Shown: positions 1-8,636, counted from the stretch's first letter. The stretch is DNA of 64,000 nt from Exilispira sp964581895 (GCA_964581895.1 CAZOPR010000009.1:26106-90105), one strand, 5' to 3'. Made by a program: numbers and translations. The notes: generated by a model not told the origin, from the letters alone.

Positions 1-24
1 GACATCTTTAATAAGTTTTTGCAT
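1..24 (-). CDS. Start of an off-window gene (first 8 codons only)
   Basis: Reading leftwards, an ATG at 24-22 is preceded by AAAAGGAG (positions 36-29) at a good ribosome-binding distance, and the frame stays open to the window edge, giving MQKLIKDV. The same AGGAGCATT leader style precedes the ccdA-like gene near 60380. Only eight codons are visible, so no function can be given. It would be transcribed divergently from the radical SAM gene at 294. Confidence 0.5.
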
Positions 25-87
25 AATGCTCCTTTTAATATTATTTTAAAATTGTTATTTGAATAAACAAATTAACTTAAAAAAATC

Positions 88-176
88 TATAAAAATAAAA
101 CCATTATTTATAAAACTCAAAATAATATTTATAAAAATTAAACTTATTTTATAAAAATAAAACTATTATTTATAAA
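88..176. repeat. Two copies of a 27-bp AT-rich direct repeat
   Basis: Copies at 88-114 and 150-176 differ at one base (C or T after the AAAATAAAA run). They lie in the divergent intergenic region between the partial minus-strand gene and the radical SAM gene. Both are built only from A/T runs, so simple-sequence slippage is as likely as a function. Confidence 0.5.
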
Positions 177-259
177 GACAAAATCAAAAAAAGGTAATCT
201 TGTCTTATACATTCATAATAGGTTATAATTATTAATTTTCAAGTAGAGTGCAATAATTT

Positions 260-285
260 TTGCTATTTTTACTTTTTAATATAAT
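260..285 (+). promoter_or_regulatory. Promoter-like TTGCTA-N14-TATAAT for the radical SAM gene
   Basis: TTGCTA at 260-265 and a perfect TATAAT at 280-285 stand 14 bp apart, shorter than the usual 16-18. The ATG at 294 begins 8 bases after the -10 box, so the transcript would be leaderless or nearly so, and there is no Shine-Dalgarno sequence. The same boxes, spacer and 8-base distance recur on the minus strand before the gene ending at 29904. Confidence 0.45.
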
Positions 286-293
286 TTTTACCT

Positions 294-1310
294 ATGAAAG
301 AATTTCATATTCAGTGGCATATATTAAATCGTTGCAATCTAAGGTGTACCCATTGTTATCAGGATGATTATTCTGAAAATGATGAACTTTCAATAGAAAA
401 ATTAAAAATCATTGCTGATAATATTGACAGAACTATGAAAAGGTGGAAAACTAATGTAAATCTTCTTTTGACTGGTGGGGAACCTTTATTAAAAGAGGGA
501 ATTTTTGAACTATTTTCTTATCTTGAAGAAAAGCAAACTGTAAAGCAGGTAGATATAATTACAAATGCAACACTTATTTCTAAACATATAGATAAACTTA
601 AAAAATTCAAAAAATGTAAAAATATCCTTTTTTCTCTTGATGGAGTTACTCAAGATTCAAACGATAAAATTAGAGGCAGTGGCGTTTTTGATAAAGTTAT
701 AAAGCAGATAAATCTTATTGATTGCAAAAGATTTAAGAAAATCCTTATGTTTACAGTTAGTAAAAAAAATTATGAAGATGCTTTTAAGTTAATTGATTTT
801 GGTAAAGAAAATAATCTTGATGGTATAATAATAGAAAGACTTGTTCCTTTAGGGCAATCTGAAGATCAGTTTTCAAATGTTTTAACCAAAAGTATGCTAA
901 AAAAATTATGGGACTTCTTTTTAATCGAAAATGGTTATGATACTTATAAAGATTATGAATATAGAGCATTGAAGATAGAACTTAAAAAAAGAAAAATCTT
1001 TAAAAAACAGCAAAGCTATAAAATAGATATAAAGGTTGCAAATTGCATAGTCGGTAAAGATGGATCTGCCATAATGCCAGATGGCAGTGTTTACCCTTGC
1101 AGGAGGCTTCCTTTAGTGATTGGAAATCTATTGGATTCTGAATTTTACGAAATTTTTGAAAATTCACAGATACTTAAAGATTTAACTAATAAAGATCTTC
1201 TCCAAGGTAAGTGCAAAGAGTGTGATTCTAATGTATGTTTTGGTTGCAGGGCTATGGTTTATGCTGTCAAAAAGAATTTATATGGGGAAGATCCGCATTG
1301 CTGGAAATAA
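294..1310 (+). CDS. Radical SAM/SPASM domain enzyme
   Basis: The N-terminus carries the radical SAM 4Fe-4S motif CxxxCxxC (Cys14, Cys18, Cys21), followed by the LLTGGEPLL strand that binds SAM. The C-terminal third is SPASM-like: Cys in VANCIVG, a cysteine in VYPCRR, the cluster CKECDSNVCFGC, and a final cysteine four residues from the end, enough for auxiliary iron-sulfur clusters. Known SPASM enzymes modify ribosomal peptides or proteins, or mature sulfatases; family knowledge does not fix a substrate here. I saw no convincing Cys-rich precursor peptide between 1 and 1534, although the gene cut off at the left edge could be a partner. The 338-residue length is normal for a SPASM protein without a RiPP recognition domain. 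The start at 294 lacks a Shine-Dalgarno sequence but sits just after a TATAAT box. Confidence 0.85.
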   Translation: MKEFHIQWHILNRCNLRCTHCYQDDYSENDELSIEKLKIIADNIDRTMKRWKTNVNLLLTGGEPLLKEGIFELFSYLEEKQTVKQVDIITNATLISKHIDKLKKFKKCKNILFSLDGVTQDSNDKIRGSGVFDKVIKQINLIDCKRFKKILMFTVSKKNYEDAFKLIDFGKENNLDGIIIERLVPLGQSEDQFSNVLTKSMLKKLWDFFLIENGYDTYKDYEYRALKIELKKRKIFKKQQSYKIDIKVANCIVGKDGSAIMPDGSVYPCRRLPLVIGNLLDSEFYEIFENSQILKDLTNKDLLQGKCKECDSNVCFGCRAMVYAVKKNLYGEDPHCWK

Positions 1311-1340
1311 TACGATGCTATAAAATGTTAAATATAAATA

Positions 1341-1459
1341 AATATTAAAAAATAAAAGTATTAAGATTGATAATACCGAGAATTAGAAATATCAAAAATT
1401 AAAAATATTAAAAAATAAAAGTATTAAGATCAAGAATAACGAGAATTAGAAATATCAAA
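1341..1459. repeat. 63-bp-period tandem repeat, two units
   Basis: A 56-base block at 1341-1396 recurs at 1404-1459 with 52 of 56 bases identical; the four differences fall in one 10-base stretch. Period is 63 bp. It occupies the gap between the radical SAM gene and the MFS gene, and the coding-direction strand is strongly purine-rich. The surrounding gap (1311-1534) shows nothing else. Confidence 0.7.
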
Positions 1460-1534
1460 GAGCAAAGAGATCAAAAAGTAAAATAGTTAAATTGAGAATT
1501 AAAGATTAGAAAAAATTAAAATAGCAGGGATAAA

Positions 1535-2764
1535 ATGGATATAAAAGAGATTTTTCGATCACTTCGGAATAAAAATTATAGAATCTTTTACATAGGGCAG
1601 GGGATATCTTTAATAGGGACTTGGATGCAACAGGTTGCTACAAGCTGGTTGATTTATAGATTGACAGGTTCTGCCATTGCTCTTGGAGTTTCAACCTTTT
1701 TGTCTCAAATACCAGCACTTATAGTATCTCCTATAGCAGGCACTTATATAGACAAGATGAATAAACTTACAATAATAAAAATAATGCAATTCTTAATGAT
1801 GCTAGTAGCCTTTGCACTTGGCATTTTAACTTTGAAAAATCGTATTACTGTAAATCTTGTATATATTCTTTACTGTCTTTTAGGTATATTAAATGCAATA
1901 GAAATCCCTAGCCGTCAATCAATGTTTGTCGAACTTATTGATAAAAAAGAGGATTTACCAAATGCAATTGCTTTGAATTCCTCACTTTTTAATGCAGCAA
2001 GACTTGTTGGACCAAGTATAGCAGGCTTACTTTTGTTGAAAATTTCAGAAGGTTATTGTTTTATTATAAATGCAATAAGTTTTCTTTTCGTTTTATTTTC
2101 TTTGTTTGCAATAAGGATAAGAAAAAAAGAAGTTTCTCTGCAAAATCATAATATCTTTAGTTCATTAAAAGATGGTTTTGATTTTGTCATAAAAACGGTG
2201 GATGTATCTTATCCACTTTTGCTTCTCACTTTTTTTAGTCTTTTTGGTATATCTTTTACAACTATTTTACCTGTTATTGCAGTTAAAATGTATAAAGGTG
2301 CATCAAATATCTTAGGTTTTTTGATGGGGAGCCTTGGTTTTGGAGCATTAACTTCAACATTGTTTTTAGCTTCAAAGAAAAATTATGATAATATTACTAA
2401 AGTCATAATAACTTCCTCAATCGTATTTTCAATAAGTCTCATACTTTTTTCTTTCAATAAGATTTTTTATCTTGGTTTAATAAATATTTTTTTCGCTGGA
2501 GCTTCAATGGTTTTACAAAGCTCCTCTACAAATGCACTTATTCAATCAAAGACGCCAGATGATAAAAGAGGGAGAGTAATGGGTTTTTATACATTCGCTT
2601 TTAGAGGTATAATGCCTTTTGGTTCTTTGGTTATAGGCTTTTTAGCAGAAAAAATCTCGGCTTCAGCTTCATTAATTATTTGTGGACTTATCTGTCTCTT
2701 AGTATCTATACTTATAGGTTTAAGATTATTTTTTAAGAAAAGAACAAGAATTCAAACCATTTAA
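1535..2764 (+). CDS. MFS transporter (EntS/MFS_3-like exporter)
   Basis: A 409-residue protein with about twelve hydrophobic segments and two related halves, as in the major facilitator superfamily. The N-terminus (FRSLRNKNYRIFYIGQGISLIGTWMQ) and the loop containing NAIALNSSLFNAARLVGPSIAG are hallmarks of the MFS_3 group that includes the enterobactin exporter EntS and multidrug exporters. DKRGRVMGFY in the second half is the matching conserved loop. It would act in the inner membrane as a proton-driven exporter; the substrate cannot be told. AGGG just upstream serves as ribosome-binding site. It follows the radical SAM gene by 224 bp of repeat-rich DNA, so joint transcription is uncertain. 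Confidence 0.85.
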   Translation: MDIKEIFRSLRNKNYRIFYIGQGISLIGTWMQQVATSWLIYRLTGSAIALGVSTFLSQIPALIVSPIAGTYIDKMNKLTIIKIMQFLMMLVAFALGILTLKNRITVNLVYILYCLLGILNAIEIPSRQSMFVELIDKKEDLPNAIALNSSLFNAARLVGPSIAGLLLLKISEGYCFIINAISFLFVLFSLFAIRIRKKEVSLQNHNIFSSLKDGFDFVIKTVDVSYPLLLLTFFSLFGISFTTILPVIAVKMYKGASNILGFLMGSLGFGALTSTLFLASKKNYDNITKVIITSSIVFSISLILFSFNKIFYLGLINIFFAGASMVLQSSSTNALIQSKTPDDKRGRVMGFYTFAFRGIMPFGSLVIGFLAEKISASASLIICGLICLLVSILIGLRLFFKKRTRIQTI

Positions 2765-2808
2765 TTCATATATCTTTAATTTTTTAAGCTATTTAATTTT
2801 TATTTTAT

Positions 2809-2837
2809 TTGCAAAAGTTTTCATGTTATCCTATATT
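2809..2837 (+). promoter_or_regulatory. Sigma-70-type promoter TTGCAA-N17-TATATT
   Basis: TTGCAA at 2809-2814 and TATATT at 2832-2837 are separated by exactly 17 bp. Transcription would begin near 2844, upstream of the AAAGGG ribosome-binding site at 2855-2860 and the ATG at 2866. This argues against translation starting at the TTG that forms part of the -35 box. Confidence 0.55.
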
Positions 2838-2865
2838 TAATTTGTATAAATTTAAAAGGGTTGGC

Positions 2866-4119
2866 ATGACAAATGATTTTGCTTATCATCTCCTAATTTC
2901 TTATTTTTTAATAATCATTCTGGTTTCGTTTATTTTTTATGGTTTTGGCGAAACTATTAATGGTTTTATAAGGATTCAGATTTCAGCTTCAAGGCTTATC
3001 TCTGATTATTTTGCAATAGCTGGTATAGGCGGTACATTACTCAATGCGTCTATTTTGTCTCTTTTAGCCATACTTTTATTATTACTATTGAAAGTTAAAA
3101 TAAGTGGTGCTGTTTTTGCAGCTGTGTTTACAATATTTGGTTTCGCTCTTTTTGGTAAAAATCTGCCATCTATATTATCTATATGGTTTGGAGTTTTTAT
3201 ATCAAGTAAGATTGCAAAAAAAAGATTTATTGAATATATTTTTATAGCACTTTTTGGTTCTGCTTTATGCCCAATCTTTTCCTTAATATCATTTGAAATA
3301 AGCTTAAATGCAATATTAGGTTCTTTATCAGGGTTTATTTTTACAAGCATAATAGGTATGTTTTTACCACCTGTTGCAATTTATATGTTAAGACTTCATC
3401 AAGGCTATAATCTATATAATGTAGGAATGACAGCTGGATTTTTATCTATTTTTATCTCTTCGATTCTGAGAAACTTAAAAGTAGAATTAAAACTTTTAGA
3501 GTTCTGGTCCCAGACTTTCAGTCATATCGATATCTTTATTATTCCTTTGACCTGTTTATTATTTATAATTTTAGGTTTATATAAAAACCCAAAAGTTAAT
3601 ATCAAATCCTTTTTTAACTTGCAAAAAGAAACTGGAAGACTTCCTTCAGATTTTATTACTTCAACTTCTATGGAAGCAACATTTATAAATATGGGTATTT
3701 TAACTTTGATATTCTACATATATGTGTTACTAACAAAATCTCCAACAAATGGACCTGTTTTAGGTGGTTTGTTTACAATACTTGGTTTCGCTGCATTTGG
3801 TAAAAATCTAAGAAATTGCCTCCCAGTTGCATTTGGTGTTGTAATAACCGCTATTTTACTCAAAAAACCTTTGAATTCTCCTGCAATAATTTTAGGAACC
3901 TTATTTTCCACTACTTTAGCCCCGATATCTGGAAGTTTTGGTGTCCTAACTGGCTTGATAGCAGGCGCTTTACATATAATACTTGTACAATATACTGCTA
4001 ACTGGGTCGGTGGGATAAATCTATACAATAATGGATTCGCAGGTGGGCTTGTGGCAACATTTTTAGTTTCTATAATAGATTGGCTTGAAAATACTTCAAT
4101 AATCAAAATTAATAAGTAA
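2866..4119 (+). CDS. DUF1576-like integral membrane protein
   Basis: A very hydrophobic 417-residue protein with about ten to twelve membrane segments and a clear internal duplication: GAVFAAVFTIFGFALFGKNLP in the first half matches GPVLGGLFTILGFAAFGKNLR in the second. Each repeat is followed by a glycine-rich YNLYNxGxxAG stretch (positions near 3410 and 4020). This matches my memory of DUF1576, a family of unknown function; a transporter fold with inverted or direct repeats is a reasonable inference. The start at 2866 was chosen because AAAGGG lies five bases upstream and a promoter sits where a longer 57-bp extension would run. Confidence 0.65.
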   Translation: MTNDFAYHLLISYFLIIILVSFIFYGFGETINGFIRIQISASRLISDYFAIAGIGGTLLNASILSLLAILLLLLLKVKISGAVFAAVFTIFGFALFGKNLPSILSIWFGVFISSKIAKKRFIEYIFIALFGSALCPIFSLISFEISLNAILGSLSGFIFTSIIGMFLPPVAIYMLRLHQGYNLYNVGMTAGFLSIFISSILRNLKVELKLLEFWSQTFSHIDIFIIPLTCLLFIILGLYKNPKVNIKSFFNLQKETGRLPSDFITSTSMEATFINMGILTLIFYIYVLLTKSPTNGPVLGGLFTILGFAAFGKNLRNCLPVAFGVVITAILLKKPLNSPAIILGTLFSTTLAPISGSFGVLTGLIAGALHIILVQYTANWVGGINLYNNGFAGGLVATFLVSIIDWLENTSIIKINK

Positions 4120-4296
4120 AATACAAAATTAAATGAATAAAGAAAACTTAATCTTAAAAAATTATTATATTCAATAAAAACATATAAAATTAAAATATAT
4201 GAAATAAAATTTAGTTAAAACGAAAAGGCTGGAAAAAAATTGGAAAGAAATAAAGAAAAATAATATAAATAAAAAAATTAAGAAAAAGAGAAAAAT

Positions 4297-4680
4297 ATGC
4301 AACAGGAAGAAATGATTGTAAAAATTATAAGTGAAGTTTCTCACTTTATTCTTCAAGAAGATCCAAACAGGATGGTAATATCTCTGCATAAAGAGAAGGA
4401 TGGTATTCATCTTGCTATTTTAGATGATAAAAAAAGGTCAAAAAAAGAAATAGAAAAGATTAAGAGGTCTATTTCAATAGGTCAAAGACCAGAGCTTTCT
4501 GGATATTATGGAAATCTTACTGGTAACAACCTTCTTGGAGTAGCTAGGTTAGATATTATCGGTTGGCAGGTAAAATTTATAGATGTAAATGAAACAAATG
4601 ATGGATTAAAAATAGATATCTGGATTGGTTCAGCAGATTTTGATAAGGCTAAATTTACCATTCCAGATAATGCAACATAA
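4297..4680 (+). CDS. Small conserved-looking protein, possible degenerate GHKL ATPase fold
   Basis: 127 residues, soluble, no signal peptide. I do not recognise a named family. The order of elements recalls a histidine-kinase-type ATPase domain: a helix ending in H (EVSHFIL), an ILDD pair, then a LTGNNLLGVARLDIIGWQVKF helix-strand and a final TNDGLKIDIWI strand. The key Asn and the GxGxG ATP-lid glycines are not present, so ATP binding is doubtful. It may be a protein-interaction module. It has its own AAAAAGAG leader and stands convergent to the aminotransferase gene. The fold assignment is inference. Confidence 0.6.
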   Translation: MQQEEMIVKIISEVSHFILQEDPNRMVISLHKEKDGIHLAILDDKKRSKKEIEKIKRSISIGQRPELSGYYGNLTGNNLLGVARLDIIGWQVKFIDVNETNDGLKIDIWIGSADFDKAKFTIPDNAT

Positions 4681-4729
4681 AGTTATTCCAATATAAAAAA
4701 TATTCAATAAATGTCTATTTCAAAAAGAA

Positions 4730-5926
4730 CTATTTCCTAAATAACTTTTTTACTTCAACTATCAAATTTTCCACAACATATCTTGCATCTGATGGTTTTA
4801 AGGTCGAATAGATAGGAAGTGATATTTCATTTGCAAATTGATCAAATGCATTTGGGTAATCCTCTATCTTATATCCAAGACCTTTATAAAAGCTAAACAT
4901 TGGAAGAGGGATAAAGTGGACATTTGTGGCTATCTGCTTTTCAGCCATATTTAATATAAGTTTGTTTCTTTTTTCAAGGTTAAATCCTTTAATTCTTAAC
5001 GGATAAAGGTGATAGTTTGAACTTGTTCCTGATTCATCACTATCAAAAGGCAAAATAGCCCAGCTTTCATCTTTTAAATATTCACTATAAATATTATGTA
5101 TTTTTTTTCTTTTTGAAAGCATGCTGTCAAATCTTTCAATCTGACCAAGTCCAAAAGCAGCCATAATATCTGTCATATTGCACTTAAATCCATCTGCTAT
5201 AATATCATACTCCCAGGCTCCAGGCTTTAACTTTGCAAAGGCATCTTTTGATTGTCCATGAAGAGCGATTATTTTCATCTTTTTTTGAAGATTTTCATCA
5301 AGAATAAGATTTTCATTTATCTTGTTCTTATTAAACACAATCGCTCCACCTTCTGCTGTGGTGAGATTTTTTACTGCATGAAAGGAAAAAGTGTGAAAAT
5401 CAGCTTGAGTTCCAATGACTTTCCTTTTATATTTTGAACCAAATGAATGAGCAGAATCTGCTAATATTACGATATCTTCCCTACCTATTTTAGTTAAAAC
5501 CTGTTTAATTTCATCATACCTTTCCGGAACTCCACCAAAATCCACTGGCATTATGACTTTTGTCTTGGCATTTATTGATTCTTCAAGCTTAATTAAATCC
5601 ATTTGAAATCTATTTTTTTCAACATCTACAAAAACAGGTTTTGCCCCTCTATGGATAATAACATTGGCTGTAGCCGCATAAGTATAACAGGAAGTTATAA
5701 CTTCATCCCCACTTTTTATATCAAGCATCCTGAGAACAAGTTCCATCGCAGCAGTAGCACTATTTAATGCAATTGCAAAATCAGTATTGCAGTACTGATT
5801 AATTTTCTTTTCAAATTCATTAACTTTAGGACCTGTTGTAATCCATCCGGATTTTAATACCTCATTTATTTTTTTAATCTCAACTTTTGAGATATCTGGT
5901 GGTGAAAATGGGATCCTTTTTTTCAT
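4730..5926 (-). CDS. DegT/DnrJ/EryC1/StrS-family PLP aminotransferase
   Basis: 398 residues, normal for this family. The N-terminal IPFSPPDISKVEIKKINEVL with GWITTGPKVNEFE is the typical opening of sugar aminotransferases. Lys186 in SFHAVKNLTTAEGG is the expected pyridoxal phosphate Schiff-base lysine, and the ADSAHSFGS segment supplies the cofactor-binding Asp and the His/Ser. Family members transaminate keto-sugar nucleotides for O-antigen, capsule or antibiotic sugars; RKxxHNIYSEYL and the HLYPLRI region fit. No sugar-nucleotide genes flank it, so the substrate is open. An AGAGGAT ribosome-binding site precedes the ATG. Confidence 0.9.
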   Translation of the reverse strand: MKKRIPFSPPDISKVEIKKINEVLKSGWITTGPKVNEFEKKINQYCNTDFAIALNSATAAMELVLRMLDIKSGDEVITSCYTYAATANVIIHRGAKPVFVDVEKNRFQMDLIKLEESINAKTKVIMPVDFGGVPERYDEIKQVLTKIGREDIVILADSAHSFGSKYKRKVIGTQADFHTFSFHAVKNLTTAEGGAIVFNKNKINENLILDENLQKKMKIIALHGQSKDAFAKLKPGAWEYDIIADGFKCNMTDIMAAFGLGQIERFDSMLSKRKKIHNIYSEYLKDESWAILPFDSDESGTSSNYHLYPLRIKGFNLEKRNKLILNMAEKQIATNVHFIPLPMFSFYKGLGYKIEDYPNAFDQFANEISLPIYSTLKPSDARYVVENLIVEVKKLFRK

Positions 5927-6202
5927 AATTTATCCTCTCTATTATTATTTTAATTATACTTTCTATTGTTTATCTTTACTATCTTTTCTATTATTTTTTC
6001 ATAATCTTTTTTATTATTTTTTTTATTGTCCTTATTCTAAATTATATACTTTTTCTTTTCTATTATTTTTTCATTCTTTTTCACATTTATTTTTTACTTA
6101 TCTTTTCTACCATTATCTGGATTATTATACCCATATTTTTTTAATTATTATATTCTATTTCTATTTTCATTATTATTAATTTTCTTATCTTCTTTCCAAT
6201 AA
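5927..6202. other. Pyrimidine-rich intergenic tract (plus strand)
   Basis: This 276-bp gap between two minus-strand genes is almost entirely T with some A and C, with repeated TTATTATTTTTT and TTTTCTATTATTTTTTC blocks. Read in the direction of transcription it is a purine tract. I see no ORF, tRNA or hairpin with a U tail in it. Confidence 0.6.
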
Positions 6203-7009
6203 TTAAATCCTAAATGTCCTTTTACCTGGAAGTTTTGTTGCAAACCTATGGTGAATATATAAAAGGAATAAAGATATTGGTATAACTGCAAAACTGACAT
6301 ATTTTGACCAGCTAATATAAACATAACCCAAAATATTCATATTTATTATAATATCTATTGCCAAGCAGATTAAGCAACCACCAAGAAGATAGTAGGCAAA
6401 AAGGTTTAATCCTTTTAATTTTGTATTTTTACTTATAAAAAAAAGAATAACAAATACAACAATGCAGGAAATTAATATGGGTAAGGCATAATTAAAAGAC
6501 CAATCTAGCTTTTTATCAAGACTATCAAGAGAAATCAAGTAACCAAAAATGGAAATAAAAATAAATAAAAGGCTATAAAATAATTTTTTATTAAACACAA
6601 GTATTGAAGCTATTACAAGCCATGCAAAAAAAATTGTGAAAGCTGGAACTTTTGCCCAGGTTATCTTTCCTTCAAGTATAAAGTTTATCAATACTATAGA
6701 TATAATTGAAATAACAAAACTTACACTAATAATTTCAAGAATAGATGTGATTCTTTGTTTTTCTGATGAACTTTCATATGCAGGGTAAAGAAAATCTGCT
6801 TTGTCTTTATTATATTTATTTATTTCTTTTTTAGTATACTTTTCATTTTCTTTTGATAAATCACTTTCATTTGATAAATTATCTTCTTTTAAACTTTCTT
6901 TTTCTCTTTTGTCTATAAAATCTTTTTTTATAGGTATTTTGGCTCCACAAAGAGGGCAAATATCTACTGATTCATCAAGTTTTACTCCGCAATTATAACA
7001 ATATGGCAT
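6203..7009 (-). CDS. Zinc-ribbon membrane protein (DUF6320-like)
   Basis: The protein (268 residues) opens with a zinc ribbon, CxxC-x10-CxxC (Cys4, Cys7, Cys18, Cys21), then a 45-residue K/E/N-rich linker, then about six membrane helices. The pattern zinc ribbon, a YPxY segment before the membrane part and a WSKYV near the end matches my recollection of DUF6320 proteins, which are often encoded next to condensation-type acyltransferases. That is the case here: the gene upstream in the same direction (ending 7252) is such an acyltransferase. Its function is unknown; a membrane partner for that enzyme is an inference from the neighbourhood. AGGAGT precedes the start. Confidence 0.65.
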   Translation of the reverse strand: MPYCYNCGVKLDESVDICPLCGAKIPIKKDFIDKREKESLKEDNLSNESDLSKENEKYTKKEINKYNKDKADFLYPAYESSSEKQRITSILEIISVSFVISIISIVLINFILEGKITWAKVPAFTIFFAWLVIASILVFNKKLFYSLLFIFISIFGYLISLDSLDKKLDWSFNYALPILISCIVVFVILFFISKNTKLKGLNLFAYYLLGGCLICLAIDIIINMNILGYVYISWSKYVSFAVIPISLFLLYIHHRFATKLPGKRTFRI

Positions 7010-7090
7010 ACTTTACTCCTCAAAACCTTATAACTTATAAATAATAAATTAAAGTAGTTAGTAAATATACTTAATAGTTTTTAAATAAAT

Positions 7091-7218
7091 CCATAAAACA
7101 TATTTACTAGGTAACTTATAAAATGCATTTATAAAATACATTCATAAAACACATTCATAAAACACATTTAGTAGGTAACTTATGAAATACATTTAATAGG
7201 TAACATATAAAATACATT
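7091..7218. repeat. Mosaic short repeats between acyltransferase and zinc-ribbon gene
   Basis: Repeated variants of CATAAAACACATT (near 7092, 7142, 7155) alternate with three copies of a TAGGTAACTTAT-like block (7108-7120, 7172-7184, 7197-7208), each followed by a GAAATACATTTA-like segment. They fill most of the 242-bp gap. Copy number and order look scrambled rather than strictly tandem. No hairpin terminator is evident. Confidence 0.6.
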
Positions 7219-7251
7219 TAGATTAAACTATATGCAATATTAAAATTTAAA

Positions 7252-8559
7252 TCAAAATTTTGTAGTTACCAAAACTTCAACTCCAAGTGAAACAAGAGTA
7301 GTGAAAAAAATCCTTTCAAGTTCTTTTTCTTCTGTTCTGCTTCCAAATGCTATAGATAAAGTATTGTTAAATGAGACAACAGAGCAATTTGTTTTCGAAG
7401 CTTTACCTGGAGCCGGAATAAAATCGAAATAATCAATATGTTCAAAATAAGCAGGCTCAAGATCTATTTTGCCAATATTTGACAAAAATCCTGAAATCAA
7501 GCCATCTCCAAGGTAGTAAAATGCTGATCTTAAAACAAGGACTTTTAAAAATAGAGGAACAAGGCGAAGAGCGAAGATATATTCACTTGCAACATTTCTC
7601 TTGATCATTTTCAAGTGTTCTTTCTTTTTAAGCTCGTTTTGCATTTGAAGATGAGTTAATTCAAATATTTCGTCAAGAGTATACTGCCCCATCCTGCAAT
7701 CTATTTTTGATATCAAAAACAAAGAAAAGTTTCTCATTGTCTTTGAAGGATGAATCTTCCTTAAATTAATCGGGGTTTCAAATGCAATAAAAGGCGAAAA
7801 TCTTTTTCTTTTTTTTTCATCTATTGAAAAATAGATTTGTTGAAGACTATAAATAAAGATTGCAGATAAAAACTCTGTTAAAGTAAGATTTTTAGATTTA
7901 GCGATTTTCAAAACCTGATCAACTTTACAATATCCAAATATAACCCTATATTTATGCTTTGGTAAAACTTTACCAGGAATATGGAAAGATATAGGTAGTG
8001 GATCAGGTTTCGGGATATTTTTTTCATAGTATCTTTTATAGCCATCTTCATATTCTTCAGGGTCTATTGGTTCTGAAGCTATTTTTATATTAGTCGATGG
8101 AAGGTTATAACCTAAAAAATTAAAGTATTCGTATAAGAGAGTTTTTAAAAATTCAATGGCACCTGTTCCATCAGTTAAAGCATGAGAGAATTCAACACTT
8201 ATTCTTTTATCTTTAGCTCTAACTCGAAAAAGTGGAGAAGAAAAGATCGAATAATTTGTGCATGCTGGCTCTATTTCGTTTTCAATCTTAGGTTTTTCTT
8301 CTATTTCTTCAAGATAATACCAGAAAAGCCCTTTTCTTAATCTGCAATAAAGATATTTATACCTTAATATGGTTTTTTCTAATGCAAGCTGAAGTTTATC
8401 TTTGTTAATATTTTCTTTAAGTTTGCAGGTAAAACAAAAAAGTGAAGTATATGTTGTGTCAGAAACTGCTGGCATTATTGAACCAGCGTTATCAAGAATA
8501 TAAAAGTGTCCCAAACTATCTTTATAAAGGGTAGAAGAAAATAACTTTTTGCCTTTCAT
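7252..8559 (-). CDS. Condensation-type acyltransferase (alcohol acetyltransferase-like)
   Basis: The core motif EFSHALTDGTGA is a variant of the HHxxxDG active site of condensation/acyltransferase enzymes (NRPS condensation domains, PapA5, wax ester synthases); the second His is the likely catalytic base, the first is replaced by Ser. LDNAGSIMPAVSD near the N-terminus and RKGLFWYYLEE match bacterial alcohol-acetyltransferase-like members. The late motif around NCSVVSFNNTLSIAFGS resembles the conserved closing strand. An open frame extends to 8619, but family homology begins near LDNA and the extra residues translate an A/T-rich stretch only 17 bp from the divergent gene, so I prefer the Met at 8559; neither start has a good ribosome-binding site. 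It is followed by the zinc-ribbon membrane gene on the same strand. It may make a lipid or polyketide ester; substrate unknown. Confidence 0.7.
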   Translation of the reverse strand: MKGKKLFSSTLYKDSLGHFYILDNAGSIMPAVSDTTYTSLFCFTCKLKENINKDKLQLALEKTILRYKYLYCRLRKGLFWYYLEEIEEKPKIENEIEPACTNYSIFSSPLFRVRAKDKRISVEFSHALTDGTGAIEFLKTLLYEYFNFLGYNLPSTNIKIASEPIDPEEYEDGYKRYYEKNIPKPDPLPISFHIPGKVLPKHKYRVIFGYCKVDQVLKIAKSKNLTLTEFLSAIFIYSLQQIYFSIDEKKRKRFSPFIAFETPINLRKIHPSKTMRNFSLFLISKIDCRMGQYTLDEIFELTHLQMQNELKKKEHLKMIKRNVASEYIFALRLVPLFLKVLVLRSAFYYLGDGLISGFLSNIGKIDLEPAYFEHIDYFDFIPAPGKASKTNCSVVSFNNTLSIAFGSRTEEKELERIFFTTLVSLGVEVLVTTKF

Positions 8560-8636
8560 AATCAATAAAAAGAATGATATCTTTTTTTTTCTTGTCAAAT
8601 TCATTTTAAAAGATTTCATAACAAAAATGAGGTTTT

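Noticed and set aside
2809..2865. N-terminal extension of the DUF1576-like gene from a TTG start
   Set aside because: The TTG is part of a TTGCAA -35 box with a matching -10 17 bp later, and a good ribosome-binding site precedes the ATG at 2866.
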